A stretch of DNA of 46,873 nt from Hesseltinella vesiculosa (lineage: Eukaryota; Mucoromycota; Mucoromycetes; Mucorales; Cunninghamellaceae): positions 1 through 46,873 of the forward strand of contig MCGT01000064.1 of assembly GCA_002104935.1 (NCBI GenBank), given 5' to 3'. The first letter of the stretch is position 1. The number at the start of each line of letters is the position of its first letter. A program made the position numbers and the translations under genes. The notes below the pieces were generated by a model. The model worked only from the letters and a program-made list of their open reading frames with translations. It made no database searches and was not told where the DNA came from. Of this stretch, positions 1-12,354 are shown in pieces.

Positions 1-355
1 GAGGTGGGGTGTTTTGATGGAGCTGGGAGTTGTGATGTTTTGATGGAGTGATGGGGTGGTTTTTGATGGAGCTGAGGTGGTTTTGATGGAGCTGAGGTGG
101 TTTTGATGGAGGTGGGATGGTTTTGATGGAGGTGGGGTGGTTTTGATGAGGTGGGGTGGTTTTGATGGAGCTGAGGTGGTTTTGATGGAGCTGAGGTGGT
201 TTTGATGGAGGTGGGGTGGTTTTGATGGAGCTGAGGTGGTTTTGATGGAGGTGGGTGGTTTTGATGGAGCTGAGGTGGTTTTGATGGAGCTGAGGTGGTT
301 TTGATGGAGGTGGGGTGGTTTTGATGGAGCTGAGTTGGTTGTGATGGAGCTGGAG
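1..355. repeat. 20-bp GT-rich minisatellite
   Basis: About 17 imperfect copies of a 20-bp unit built on TTTTGATGGAGSTGRGGTGG lie in direct tandem, with two main variants (GAGCTGAG and GAGGTGGG) and small deletions in some units. The array starts at or before the window edge and ends just before the zinc-finger-like gene at 426. It does not resemble a telomere repeat. Two degenerate units of the same motif reappear downstream of that gene (2283-2322). Confidence 0.95.
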
Positions 356-425
356 CTTTTTTAAAAAAAAGTCGCGCTGCGGTTTCAGGGATGGCTGTTT
401 TTCTTTTCTTTTTCCCTTTATCAAA

Positions 426-2202
426 ATGATAAAAGCATGTCCATTTTCACATGACGACACGAATGAGATTACCAGCTACCAACGATTCAGAGATTTACTT
501 GCTCACATTTTGAAAGTCCATGGCTATGATTTACCACCAAGAAAAAAATCGGACCGTGGGCCTTCCCTGACTGAAATAACATATGATGAATGTTATGGGT
601 GCCCGTCTTGTCAACAGCTTTTTGGTGAACTTGCAGATCTAAGGCTACATGTGTATAGTAGCCATCTTGGGTAAGACAACACTTTTTGCTTCATGTAAAC
701 ACTCACTCTTTCCATTAAACAAAGGCAAGTTGAACATGATTCAGAAGATGCAGCGACCCTGCTAGAAGTTCCAGAAGAGTAAGCCTGCAAAGTTGTGTAC
801 ACCTGCCCTTATGATTATTATTATTTTTAACCACAGGGACACGGATTTCGACCCCGTTTTTTCAAGTGCCCCCGCCGAGAGACCAGCGATAACTGAACAA
901 GTCATTGTTCCAGAGAAGTACCGGCCATTCAATGAAGCTGTCATGCACGCATTTGACGAAGAACCCCCGTTGATGTCTAAGAAGACTCTGGAGCTCATCG
1001 ATATTGTTGAATTGGTCCCATTCCGATTGATGGATGAGGACGGTAATGAGGACAATGCATTGGCAGGCAGAAAAACCGTGGCTCGGCTGTCCTTGAAACA
1101 CAAAAACGTGCATCCCATTTTACCTGCTAAGAGACGACACGAAGAAACATATGGTATGAACGGGTCTATTGCCAAAGGTCTTGAAACTCTCCTGCTGACT
1201 TCGCCTTACACAAATCTACTCCGACACCGCGAATTTGTGGAGCTCCCTCCAGCCATCTGCACAGTTATCAACAGAGACTGGGGGTTTTTTCCGCAGACCA
1301 AATATGTCACAGCCAAGGCATTTGCTGGGGCGATCTTATACAACACGAGCAACGGCCAGGCTGCCATGGCAAATACTGTTGAAGTTTATGGCCGAACTAA
1401 AAACGTGGACGTGCACCGTGAGCCCCATGGAAAGCTCAAAACCGACGTCATGCTCACATCTGTACCGCCACCAATTACGAAGTTTTACCAGGATGTGTGG
1501 CCGGTGACCTTATATGCTGCAGACGGTCCAAAGCTCCTTGTTGGTACGCAAGTGTCAAATCTTCTGATCACATCTCTTACGAGGTTGGATACCAAAATAA
1601 TACCAAGCATTGGATCGACTTCGACCATTTTCAAACTGCCAACTTTGATGGATTCTCATAGCACCAAGATTTTCTTGGATCGTGAACAGCTACAAGCCGC
1701 TCTTGTCATGGATGCTACCCCTGAGACATCCCGTGTATCAGACATGTTCATCATGGCCCAGCTACGCCAGATCCGAAGCAAATTTCATGAATCGACAGCC
1801 TATACCCTTTGTCGAGAATCAGGCCCCATCACCAAGGCGCACACGTGTCAGCCATATACCACGTTTACACTATCTGACCTGGACCGTGGCCGGAACCCCT
1901 CTGCAGACCTTTTTCGTTTGATTGGTATGGAAGTATTGAAACGTGGCCACGAAGCAAAGTTGATGCCGTCACAAATCAAGAAGCTTGCGAAAAATGCCAC
2001 TGGTCGTCAGAAGGTTCTCATGGAGGAGATTCTGTGTTTGTCCACAGCAAGCCATGACTCTGGCGGCATTCACATCTTACAAAATGAACGTTTGAATTCC
2101 AAATTGTCACCTCTTGCCAATCTTTTGATGCCATCGATTGTGTCCGCAAACGAAACCGTGGCGAAAGAAGTAGCCAGTGTGTTTGCAATGATGGACCGCT
2201 AG
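426..2202 (+). CDS. Unrecognised protein with N-terminal zinc-finger-like motifs
   Basis: Three exons join in frame: 426-670, 725-778 and 837-2202. Introns 671-724 and 779-836 start GTAAG and GTAAGC; the second ends ACAG. The product is about 554 residues. The first 80 residues contain a Cys/His cluster (Cys5, His9, then His27 and His32) and a clearer C2H2-like motif CPSC-x12-H-x4-H near residues 60-80. The remaining 450 residues match no family I recognise. They show no membrane segments or low-complexity stretches and read as a soluble globular domain. The flanking minisatellite-like motifs on both sides hint that it could be element-borne, but no transposase or nuclease motif is visible. 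The gene model is solid; the function is unknown. Confidence 0.7.
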
Positions 2203-2282
2203 CATTTTTTTTTTATAATGCCAGTGACGTTCTGTAGGAGCTTATTGACGTTTAGATGGTGTTGTTGTGATTTTATGGATCT

Positions 2283-2322
2283 TTTTGATGAAGCTAGAGG
2301 CATTTTGATGGAGTCGGTGGTA
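2283..2322 (+). repeat. Two degenerate copies of the upstream minisatellite unit
   Basis: TTTTTGATGAAGCTAGAGGC followed by ATTTTGATGGAGTCGGTGG has the same TTTTGATGGAG-GGTGG core and orientation as the array at 1-355. It lies about 80 bp after the stop codon of the 426-2202 gene, so that gene is bracketed by direct copies of one motif. Confidence 0.6.
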
Positions 2323-2439
2323 TGCACAGGATTTTCAGTGTTGATTTGCCCGCACCTGAAAAAAAAATCGCACGCACATGAGAAAAAAAAAAAGCAACTG
2401 CTGCAAAGCATTTTTGAGTCATCGGATCAATATGAGATT

Positions 2440-2890
2440 CAGTATTGGTGCAAAAGTGCACGAATGATGGCGATGTTGAAAAATTAGGGCGATGGGCGGT
2501 GGCCGTCCAGCCAAAGCTTAATCCATTTCGTTTTGACGCCTCTGATCGCCCAGCTAAAAAGAATGAAAATCGCCCATTTTCCCCAAGGGGAGCCCTAAAC
2601 GATCACACCAAAAATAACAGAGAAGAAAGTCAATTCACCCCAAATTTTGCATAGCAGTACAAAATGATGATAAAATGACACCACTCTCAGACAGCCGAAC
2701 GAAGACAGCGCGTAGAGTGAACACATCCATCCAAATGGGTGTTTCAAAACGAGAAGAAAACTCTGAACAGCCCTTTTGAGTTAGTTCGTCGATGTGAAAT
2801 TTTGCATGAATGCGCAAAATCATGAACGGGGATGATGCTGAAAAAATCCGTTCGATTGGTGAAGGTCGCCCAACCAACTTTTGATCAGCT
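2440..2890 (+). repeat. Dispersed non-coding repeat, copy A
   Basis: This block shares ordered segments with 16005-16470, 33120-33420 and 44190-44420. They include a CAAAAGTGCA segment, GATCGCCCAGCTAAAAA, AAAATCGCCCATTTTC, TTCACCCCAAATTTTGCAT, a GTACAAAATGATGA-type segment and a CTCTCAGRCAGC-type segment. A second partial 5' portion of the same family appears at about 2800-2885 (GATGATGCTGAAAAAATCCG, then GGTCGCCCAACCAACTTTTGATCA), so two copies may be nested or in tandem. The open frames through it are short and not conserved between copies. Confidence 0.75.
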
Positions 2891-3505
2891 TTAGGATATT
2901 TTCTTTCGTAGACTTTGAACCTTCCATTGAAGATTGATTAATCGTCAAGGATGGCGACATGTCAGAAGCATTCTACCAATGCCAGTTGTCGATTACCCTC
3001 TTCTGAGCACAAGCGCAGCGACTTGTCAAAGCGATTCAAGCTTTTGAATGGGTGATGAATGCTGGGACCCATACATATGATGGTCACCCACCCACCCTTG
3101 ACGATAGCAAATTGAAATTAGTTATTGCAAAGACGAGGCCCCTTTATTAAAAGAATCCCCACTATGTTTTATCACATCACCATTCGATGTCTTCCATGAT
3201 GCACATCAGGTATTTGCTTTCAATATTACTCACACCTAAAAGCAGAGAGATGCTGTGGCGACACTGTGGAGATGTTTTCCCTTCCCCGCGGTATCCTCAA
3301 ACTTTTTTCACGCCCGCTTTTTTTTCTTTTTTTTTCTTCCTACACTTTCGTTCTCTGGTTAGATCCTTTGTTGAGACTTCTTTAGAAACATAAACAGGTA
3401 TTTATCTAATGAAGCATGAGAAGCAGAATGGACTGCCAGGCGGCGGATGAGCTGATTTTTTCTCTTGTTTGCTGGTCTTCCCAAGCCCTAGAAACGGATT
3501 AACCC
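2891..3505. other. Intergenic stretch upstream of the UNC80-like gene
   Basis: No gene is supported here. The last 250 bases are pyrimidine-rich (a T-rich run at about 3302-3345) and lie directly before the start codon at 3506, so promoter and 5' leader are presumably here. No clear TATA box or initiator can be assigned. Confidence 0.4.
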
Positions 3506-6500
3506 ATGTCTAGCAGAAGCGATAATGACACATGGTCGCCCGCTTCACCGAGCCTTATACCTTCACCAGCAAGTTTGCCAACTGCACCACCTATTGATAC
3601 CCCTTCCATTACACATGTTGTGGATGCCCAACAACGCTGGAGTCGTCTACGGGAAGCGGTGCTGACCAACAATGACTCTTCCCGATCTTCGCCATCTTCC
3701 TCCCCATCTCGCCAAAGCCGTCATGGGCTATTCAATACCTTTCGACCATTCAATCCGTTGCAAGAAGCACGTCAATTGCAAAAGGATGCTGTTATGACTC
3801 CTTTTGCTACTACCAAGCTTTCCGGCCTCACCCGTGACAACAAGGCAGGCATTTATGCAGCAACCACCATTGTTCAGCAGGACAAATATCGATTGGAACG
3901 AGAGTCCTATCGCTTGGAACGTGAACTGAAAAAAATCCTGATCCACCCCCATAGCCTCAATCGCAATGCCACCCTCGCCGTTGCCGACCAACCTATCAAT
4001 CTCCACGCTGAACTGACCCTCATTCTGGATACGCTGCACCAGCATCCTCAAGCAAACAAGATTCCTCTCTTGGATGATCTCTTGACCTTTATTGTATGCC
4101 CTTTTTATCATATACCTGTTCAAGGTAAGCTGTATTTCCCTCCCCTTCCGTATTGTTCAGCAGACCTATTGACTCTCACTTTTAAAAGTCCCTGATTGTC
4201 AACTGGCCTTGGATGTGTTTGAATATATTCGCCAGCGCTTTACGAATTTGAATACTATGGTATGAACCGCATATGTTCATGGTCTTAGTTCTTAATTATT
4301 TGGCAATAGGAAAACTATGAAATGGCCCTTTTCTGTTGTCGTGCCCTTGCTGTGCAACATACTAATCTCAAGGTATGCCTTCCACCCACCGCTCAACAAA
4401 AAAAAAAGTGCGCTGATTTTTTTTAAATTATGCAGCTGCGGGTGATTTCTTTTCTTCGCGACATCGCCTCATCAGAATCTCAAGCCGCCCTTCCTTCCTT
4501 GCCTTGTGTGTTCCATTCTCTTGTTTACACCTTAACAGAAGCCATGGTATGCGATATTCTACAAACCTCCTCGCCTGACAACGACCGTACGATTCACAAG
4601 AGCATTCTCGATCTCTTGGACGCACTTGCCAGCGGTAAATGGATCCCAGTTTTGGGAGAAGGTTGGGAGACTTACTGCAAACCTGGATCTTCTGTTGTGC
4701 CTGTCGCTGTTGCTCGATTCTGCGTATTGGAAGGCCTGTGTAAGGTGCTAATGATCAATCACTGTGGTGAAGTTGATCCATACAAGGACACCATCAATCG
4801 AGCTAGTGAGCAGTCCTTTGAAACAGTCATGGACCAGCTTATTTTGGAGCAACTTTTAAATGTATGTATCTGAACATTCTAAAAAAAAGCAGCAGATGGA
4901 TTGATCATTCCACTTTTTTTTATTTTTCTTTTTATTCACTTTAAAGCGCTACTGGGAAGAACCGACGATAGAATCCTTACCCTCTTTTTTATCCGCAGTC
5001 TTCACCTTGTCAGAAGCAGGTAAATATCGGAAAAAGTCATGTTGGCATAGGACAAATGGGATCTTAATTAATTATTATTAATTTTTTATTTTTTTAGCTA
5101 TTGAAATGTTTCTGTATGGATCCAAAGATGATTTGACGCATCCCAAGTCGAGTGCTTCCTTGCTATGGCAGCTGTTTCAAGAAAAACTACCCGTCATCAA
5201 ACTCCGTCAGTATGTGTCGACCGCCTCCAACAACAAACTACAGCAGGCTGTCGCTACCAACGCCATCATCACCGTCATGACCCTCCTCTCAATTTGTCGC
5301 CTAGATCTACACTCAATAGACGGAGGGACCACCGCTACTTCGCACGCGGATGGCGATCTCAAAGTCCCTCGACTACTTGCTGAGCAGAAATCCTGCTTCC
5401 AAGTCACAGTCCGATCTGCCCAAGCCTACTTTACTAAGCTTTGGCGTAGTGGTTTCCAAGACGACATTATTGCATTGACCCATGGTATGCTTGAAGACAG
5501 TGCAGGCGAGCGTGTGATGGTCATCTACGAGAACATGGCGTTTTATCTGGACGATTCACCCATCAGTGAAGAAATCGTCAACAAGACCTTACCTGTGCTC
5601 TTCAACCGCTTAACTTCGACTTACCCAGCTCCTTTCCCCACCTTGTGCCAGCTTCTCGTTAAGCTGTCCAAAGGCTACCGCCTGGCTTTTTATCGTCCTG
5701 TGGTTTCATGTGTTGCTGCCAAACAACCGGAGTCTGTGGTCTCCTGGCTGGCCTTGTTCTCCTGCTTACGGCGCTACATGTCTGCTGTACAACTGTGGAT
5801 GCAAGATGGCGAGATGATATGTGTTTTGCTCCTTAGTGACGTAGGCATGTCTGAGGGTGATCGGCCGTCTTCAGTTCCTTCCACTGGTGTCTCTGCTGCT
5901 TCCTGGGGATCAACCTCCCTAGGTCAATGCGTCGTTGCCGCCGAGCTCCTCTGGGCTGTCCGAGAATTGCGCCAACGTCAACACAACCCTGAACGCAACA
6001 TGGAAGAGGACGAGCTTGGCAAGAAGTTTTTGATTGACCTGGAACGCCGCTTTGCCGTTTTCATGGCAGCCAAGGAAAAATCGAAATGGATCCCCATGCC
6101 ACTACGAGTCATCATCAGCAATCTTCTCTCTGAAATTCGATTTTTCTGCAACACCACGCATCGCCCAGGTTGGCTGACTCGTGCTATTGAATGGGCCGTT
6201 CAGCCCCTGGAAAACGACTCTTTTACCCCCATAGCCGACTCTGCTCCCGGTGGTTCAGTCACAACCGTAACGATCCACCCTGCCATGTTGGAAGACGCGT
6301 CTCTAATGTTTGAACGGATTGGTATGGTCTATGCTACCACCTTGGAACAGCTAGTATTTGAATCCAGCGAGCATATTGAATATGGTGGTGAGCGACCCAT
6401 GATGACTGCCAACCAGAGCAGCCTAACCTTGGATGACGTCCATGCCCAAGTTTTCAATGATCCGCTTGCTTTCCGCAGTAAACGACAGCTGATTATCTCT

Positions 6501-9352
6501 ATGGTATACCCGATCAATCGACATGCCTCGGCAAGTTTGGACTTGTCACCACCGGCTCTGACCTCGAGTAGCTACCACAAGACCATGGCCACCGCTTCGG
6601 AGTTGTCCAAAGTACGACTGGAAGAATTAATCAAGATTCATCAAGATCCGTTTGAAGCAGTGCTCTCTTTGCTGGTCACAGTATTCACCACCATGAGCAA
6701 CCAAGAATTCAGCAAGCTGGTCAAGCCGCTTTGGCAACGCTACATGAATCCTATCCATCCTTCCGTTTTTCTGCCTGCGGCCTTTCTCTTCATGCAATGC
6801 GGTGAAAAAGTACCAGATTCTGTCATCCAGAACACCGTGCACGATTTTTACGAGTAAGTCCATTTCTTTTCTCTTTTTTACTGTTGCTGACAACCCTTTT
6901 TTTTTTTTTTTTTTTTTTTTTGTAGCCCAGACCCATTGAAACGAAGTGACGCACTATTAAAACTGGCAGCTTTATCAACATATCGTCTGAATGTATTGTC
7001 ACTTGAGTATATCCAGACATCCACCAAACGCAGACCATTCCGTGGCGATGGCGGTGCATTTTCCACTCCGTTCGTGGCCGCAGACCTCGGCACCGATCAG
7101 TTGACCATGGACGAGCCTCGTTGGATGGCCAAGCTCAAGAATGCCAGCAACTTTCCGATCGAACTGAAGCGCCAGATTCAAGAGCTTGGATGGGACGACG
7201 AAGACGAAGGTGAAGAATATGAAGCATTGAAAAAGGTGTTGACTCCCTTGGTGTTGCTACCGTCGCAATACTTGGACGAAATTTATGACCGGCAAGACGA
7301 TGCCGAGGACACGTCTACCACGAGACCAACCAATCAATCAACACAGGTGGGCTGGGCTACGTTGATCGGGAATATTGTGTCCCGCCGAAAACGCGCCACT
7401 GTGGTGCCTTCGATCAACACCTCCTTTTTCAGCATCGTTGACGGCCTGTGCGACAATTACTGTGGCGTTCACAATTCCTTACGTGAGCTTTTGGAAAAAT
7501 ATTTGCGTGACGACCCCGACCTGTTCTTGCGTGGCTTCCTTTCCGAGCTGGGCAAGTCGGATGTAACCACTGTGCGCGACACCCTAACCCGTCTGTATGC
7601 GCTAGTCCATATGCAAGCCAAATTACCGCCAGCCTTTACCCACACACTGTTTAACAACCTCGCCGGTATGCTGAAGTGGCTTTGCCGCGAACATGGCGGT
7701 CAAAATAGCCTTGCGATCCTGAACTTGACCCATTCCATTCTGGCCCAACTTGTCCTCTCGACCAATGAGCTGTCAATGCGCGATTTTCGTAAGAACAAAA
7801 TCGAAGCCATCCTTGTCAGCACCGGCCGATTCTGGTTCCAGCTCGAGCAGCCTGTGTCCATGTTCCCTCGAAGGTTGATCGATCACCGCACCACGTTCAC
7901 CACCCTCGATATACCAGACGATCTCTTCCACGTGGCCACCTTGCGCATCAGCCATATTCAATTTCTGACCAGCTTCCTGATCCGCTATCCCCGTGAGGTT
8001 TATGCCGTCAAGAAAACGCTCAGGTCATATGAACGCATGACTGGCACCGAGCAGCCTACCTCGTCCGCGTCATCCTTGAACCTCCCCGATGATGACCCTG
8101 ATGCTTTTTATTTGCCTGACCTGAGCCTACGCCATTCGCCCTCGCACCACGTACATGTGCTTCGCCAATTTCAGCGTCAAGAAAAGAAAAGCGTATTCAA
8201 CCGACAACCATCACAACGACAGCATGCCAGCAGCAAGAAATTTAACCACCATCGCTTTGCCTACCCCCATCGTCATTATCAGCATCATGGCCATGACTCT
8301 GACGGCCCAATGTTTGTCCCCCTAGAAATGCTGGAAGACGAAATAGAAGGCTCCTTTGGTGCTGGTGCCGATAGGCAGACCTACCAACAAGAAATAGGCG
8401 ACACTGATGAGATCGATCGCATGCAAGCACAGTCGCGACCCACTCAAGAAGAAGAAGATGTCGATATGCTCTCACTGTTACGTGACCGTGTGTGGCTCCG
8501 ATTCATCGATACCCTGCTGAATGGCCTGAACAAAAACTACAATGACCGTGATGAACTGGAGCGGATTCTTGGCAGCGTCAATGGCATTCTCATGCGACAT
8601 TATTATGATTATGGTTTGGTGGGCCAGGCACTCGTCCTGTTTACTCGACTGGCCACCCGCTTCAAACGACTGTTCTCGTCCAATCATGGCTACCACGCAT
8701 TCTTACCTGCCCTTTTCAAAGTGTACTGTCAAGTCGAATCCTATCCTCATATAAGGTCCGCCGTCACGTTTGCCTGGTGTCGATTTTATGCTGTGCACGA
8801 GGAAGCCTTTGTCTTTCAAATGCTTGGGTCGCTGGCGCCCCTCATACTCACTGCCTATCGCCGATCGCCTATGCTGGGTGCTTGGATGGCCGACAACTTT
8901 TTCTCCTTGATGAAAGCTATGGACGATCCTCCACAGCTGGGACAGACTTCTGATGTCCTTGGCCTGCAGCTACAAGTCGAGCTGGACGACCATGAACGCA
9001 GCATCCAAGAGCAAATCGACGCCGTCAGCAACCCCATGGTCATGCCTCTTGCCACATCGATTCTTAAGCCTCTGGCCCGCAGTGTTACCACTCCCATTAC
9101 ACCTCTGGTCATCAACAACTATAGCAATCAGCCGTTCCCTCTGGGTAACTTTATCAAGCTGTTTTTGACCATCATTGCCTACGATCCAAATTCACTCCGT
9201 GCTGAGCAATTCGTCAAGATCTTCCGGCATCTCCTGCCATTCTGTTTTTCCTCCTCGGCTGAAATAGCCTCGCTGATCCATGACGGTATGGACGCCCTGA
9301 TCACTATCTTTGTCAAGTTCAGTCGCAACAGCGTACCCACCTTCGGATCACA

Positions 9353-9385
<33 letters not shown>

Positions 9386-11760
9386 CAAACTGGACAAGAC
9401 CATTCATCATTTGTCCTTTTCTCACTCATGTTTAGACTTCAAACACAAACACTGAACACCGCAACAGCTCTCTCAGTGACACTCACCAGCAACAAGATCA
9501 ACAGCAACGGCAGCGACTTCTGAACGAAGGTGATGGCGCTAAAGTTCCAGGCGAAGGTAACTTTGCTTCTGCACAGCATGCTTATGGCAAAAACTGGCAG
9601 CAAAACGATCGGTACACCATCAAGGTTGAATTCACGCGTCTAATCCGCCAGTTTTATCGATGCGGCGGGCATTTGGCCGAACAACAGCGAACGAACATGG
9701 GCTTCGTCCTGCGAATGGTATTGCGTGACACTGGTATAGCTCGAAGTAAGCGGATCAAGCACACTTTATGGCTCAAGGACTATTGGGTAGATGAAATCCA
9801 AGCCGTGCAGCCACCTGACTATCTAAGCTACGCAAAGGCGTTTTTGAAAGGGCTCCACCAAATCCAGCAGCAGTGGCGTGCCCAATACAAGAACATGGAC
9901 AGCTGTGGCATCTTCCAAGGCCTCGCGTTTGTGGTACGTGCGTTTTACGAAAAGGGCCTGCCTCTCGCCGACAATCTACATCGGTTTATCAAGGAGCGCT
10001 TTGTTGGTTTTGGGCTGACGCTCGCCAGCCATGGCGGCAAAAGTGGCGACTTCAGCGACGCCGATCGATTTGAACGGTTTTGTCAAGCTCTTGTGCAGTT
10101 GATACTGGCGCTCATGGAAGTACCTTCGTCAGTCAATGTGCTGCAAGAATTCCAGCAAGTTCCCTCCACCGCCAGCCTGTTTGCTAAGGTTGTCATTCCC
10201 ATCAGCTTTGAATTCGGCCAGCATCTGCCGCCGCATCATTACCAGACTGACGCCCTGATGTCGCAGTGGCGCGACCTTCTGAACATCGCCATGAAAGCCT
10301 GCACACACAGCCTACACATCCGCCAGCGCCAGCAGAACCGATCATCAGTGCCTTCATCTGTACGCTTCAGTGGGATCATATCCAAGGCTAGCTCGCTAAA
10401 GGAGGATACGCGCAGTATGCAGGGCGATGTCGAGCCCTGGCAGCCTCATCAGATCCCTTGTGACGCCATCCAACCCATACCTTCGCCAAATTTGCATCCC
10501 AGCTCTCCCACCCATACTCATCAGCCTTCTCAAATTCGCCCTTTACCATTCGATGCCTCGGCCGACAGCAACGGCGACCGTCCTCCGTCGCGCCCAACCT
10601 CTGCACTAAATACCGAGAATCCGTCTCAAACAAGGTAAAGCTTTTTTTTAAAAAAAGTCAAGGGAAGAGAGCGCGAGATTTCTTAACTTTTTTTTTCTCC
10701 TTAATGTAGACCACCGGCTGTCCATGTGTCGTCCTCGGCACTGCTTCTAGTGCTTGGCTTAACAGCGATCAAAGTGATTGTATTACGGGGTCAACTACAT
10801 CGAATGGACACCAATAGCATTGGACTGGTGACAAGACTGGCTTATTTCATCAAGTCCACCTTGATCTTTGACGACAAACTTCATCGCGGCAATGTATCAA
10901 ATCCTTCCAGTGCCAAAGTTCCATCTTCACCGCTGACTTCCCTGCGACCTAGCCCGTTCTTGCCTTCGTCTAGTTCATCTCATCGACAACCTCCCTCATC
11001 ACCAATCTCGCCGAACTTCGTTGTCACGCCAACCGACTCAGCCTCGCGTCATCGCGGCGTTTCTGGGCACACGCCAAGTTCACCCACCGCCCCTCTTTCG
11101 TATGTGCCACCATCGATGTACCAAGTGTCTGTTTCAACCCTCTTTGACTATGCCTCTTGGAAATTCCTGGAATTTATCGTCTTTACAAAGAGCCCTCTGA
11201 TGCTGCCGCTCTCTGGGTTTGTCAAGGAGAAGCTCATAATGGCTACAAAAGACAGCGCCTTGTCGACATCACAGCCTTCCCCTGCCTCGCCCATTTCCGC
11301 TTCCTCACCTTTTGCGCCTATGCAAGTCAGATCACCTGGCTTGTTGGCTCCAACTGCATCGAGACTGGCGACATCTAGCAGTGCTTCCTGCCCAAGGGAT
11401 GCCATAGCTATCCCTATCTCACCATCATCGATCGCTTCACCAGACCTCATGCCCAACGAGATTAACTGGCGTGCCTCGTCTTCCAATGATTCTGTAGACC
11501 AACATCAACACCCATTGTCATCGCGTGCCCAATCACTTACGTCGCCCGCATCCTCGCTACATGACCTTCTCAAGCATTTCCTTGACCAACGATACCAAAC
11601 TGTAGAACACATCCGCCTCTTACTTGATTTCCCTAGCCAACCAACCGGCATATCCACCTCCACCCAAAGATCAGTTTTCATGAAGTCCTGGTCCAATCGA
11701 GAAGCCTTGCAAAACATGTCCCATGAATGGCGGTCGCTGCTTGCCATCGACATCGAATAA
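3506..11760 (+). CDS. UNC80: UNC80-like large subunit of a NALCN-type cation channel complex
   Basis: Nine exons join in frame: 3506-4124, 4189-4259, 4310-4372, 4436-4861, 4947-5019, 5098-6853, 6926-9353, 9436-10634 and 10710-11760. They total 7,686 nt, a 2,561-residue protein. Several blocks match animal UNC80 in order: a middle segment around KVPDSVIQNTVHDFYE; the stretch containing HAFLPALFKVYCQVESYPHI, then FAWCRFYAVHEEAF and LGSLAPLI; NFIKLFLTIIAYDPNSLR; and, near the C-terminus, WKFLEFIVFTKSPLMLPLSG. Animal UNC80 is a roughly 3,200-residue alpha-helical repeat scaffold that pairs with UNC79 on the NALCN sodium-leak channel. In fungi the channel partner would presumably be a Cch1-like protein (inference). 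Ser/Pro-rich linkers lie near residues 1-60, in the His/Gln-rich part of exon 7, and in exon 9. Intron 6 ends in a run of about 23 T; intron 7 begins GTAAAA and continues as a long A run. Confidence 0.85.
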
Positions 11761-12111
11761 TGGGAGGTCATTTTCAGTATTCTCATAGATTTCATGATTT
11801 TTTTTTTTTTTTTTTTTTTTGCATCATCAACCTCCTCTCTACATTTTTTTTTTTGTCTTTCAATTGCGACATGTTAAGTGTATAAAAAATACGACGAGAA
11901 TACGTAATTCTGATTCTAAAAAATAAATACATTGAAAAACTAGTTCTGATGAAAAAATAAATACATTGAAAAACTAGTTCTATGAAAAAATAAATACATG
12001 AAAAACTAGTTCTAATTCAAAAAAAGTAAATTATACGAGAAAACGAACCGTCTTCAAAGAATGGTGCAGCTTGCATTTGTCTCCGTAATTGGCAGTAGAT
12101 GTTTACCATCT
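11761..12111. other. UNC80 3' flank with homopolymers and short repeats
   Basis: Downstream of the UNC80-like stop codon there are T runs at about 11797-11820 and 11846-11855, then an A/T-rich stretch with AATAAA-like hexamers. Some of these may serve as polyadenylation signals. No gene is visible. Confidence 0.5.
11919..12014 (+). repeat. Three tandem copies of an A/T-rich 31-34 bp unit
   Basis: The unit contains AAAAAATAAATACATTGAAA followed by AACTAGTTCT. It occurs three times in direct orientation with small deletions in the second and third copies. Each copy includes an AATAAA hexamer, so the UNC80-like transcript may have several alternative polyadenylation signals. Confidence 0.85.
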
Positions 12112-12354
12112 TTACGCTCTTTTGACGTTGTATCGTGAGAGGTCTTCCACAGTAGAAGGGAGATAAAGTTTATACTTGTGAGGTGCACCATTCAGCGATA
12201 ACTTCGAGACCAGCAAAGGCTCAGTTGGATCTTCCAAATAGCAAAGTTCAACGTTCCCCATGTCGTCGATTTTCTTTGACAACCTTGCAATGTTTTCGTC
12301 GTTAAATTCTTCGTAAAAAAACATGCATATGGCTAGTTCACGTGTTATATTCAT
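12112..12354 (-). pseudogene. Head-to-head partial copy of the recombinase-like gene
   Basis: The reverse-strand frame starts MNITRELAICMFFYEEF and is nearly identical to the first 50 or so codons of the gene at 12847. It then diverges abruptly after EDPTEP into a different but weakly similar tail, and stops after about 80 residues. No downstream exons with the recombinase-like core are visible between here and the UNC80-like gene, so this is a truncated paralogue or a decayed copy. A 2-nt insertion just upstream (gatgtctctaccgc versus gatgtctaccgc) puts the first ATG out of frame. That supports the second ATG as the true start in both copies. Confidence 0.7.

Noticed and set aside
1..355. 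Telomeric or subtelomeric repeat
   Set aside because: The unit is 20 bp and unlike the TTAGGG-type repeats of fungi; ordinary genes follow at once.
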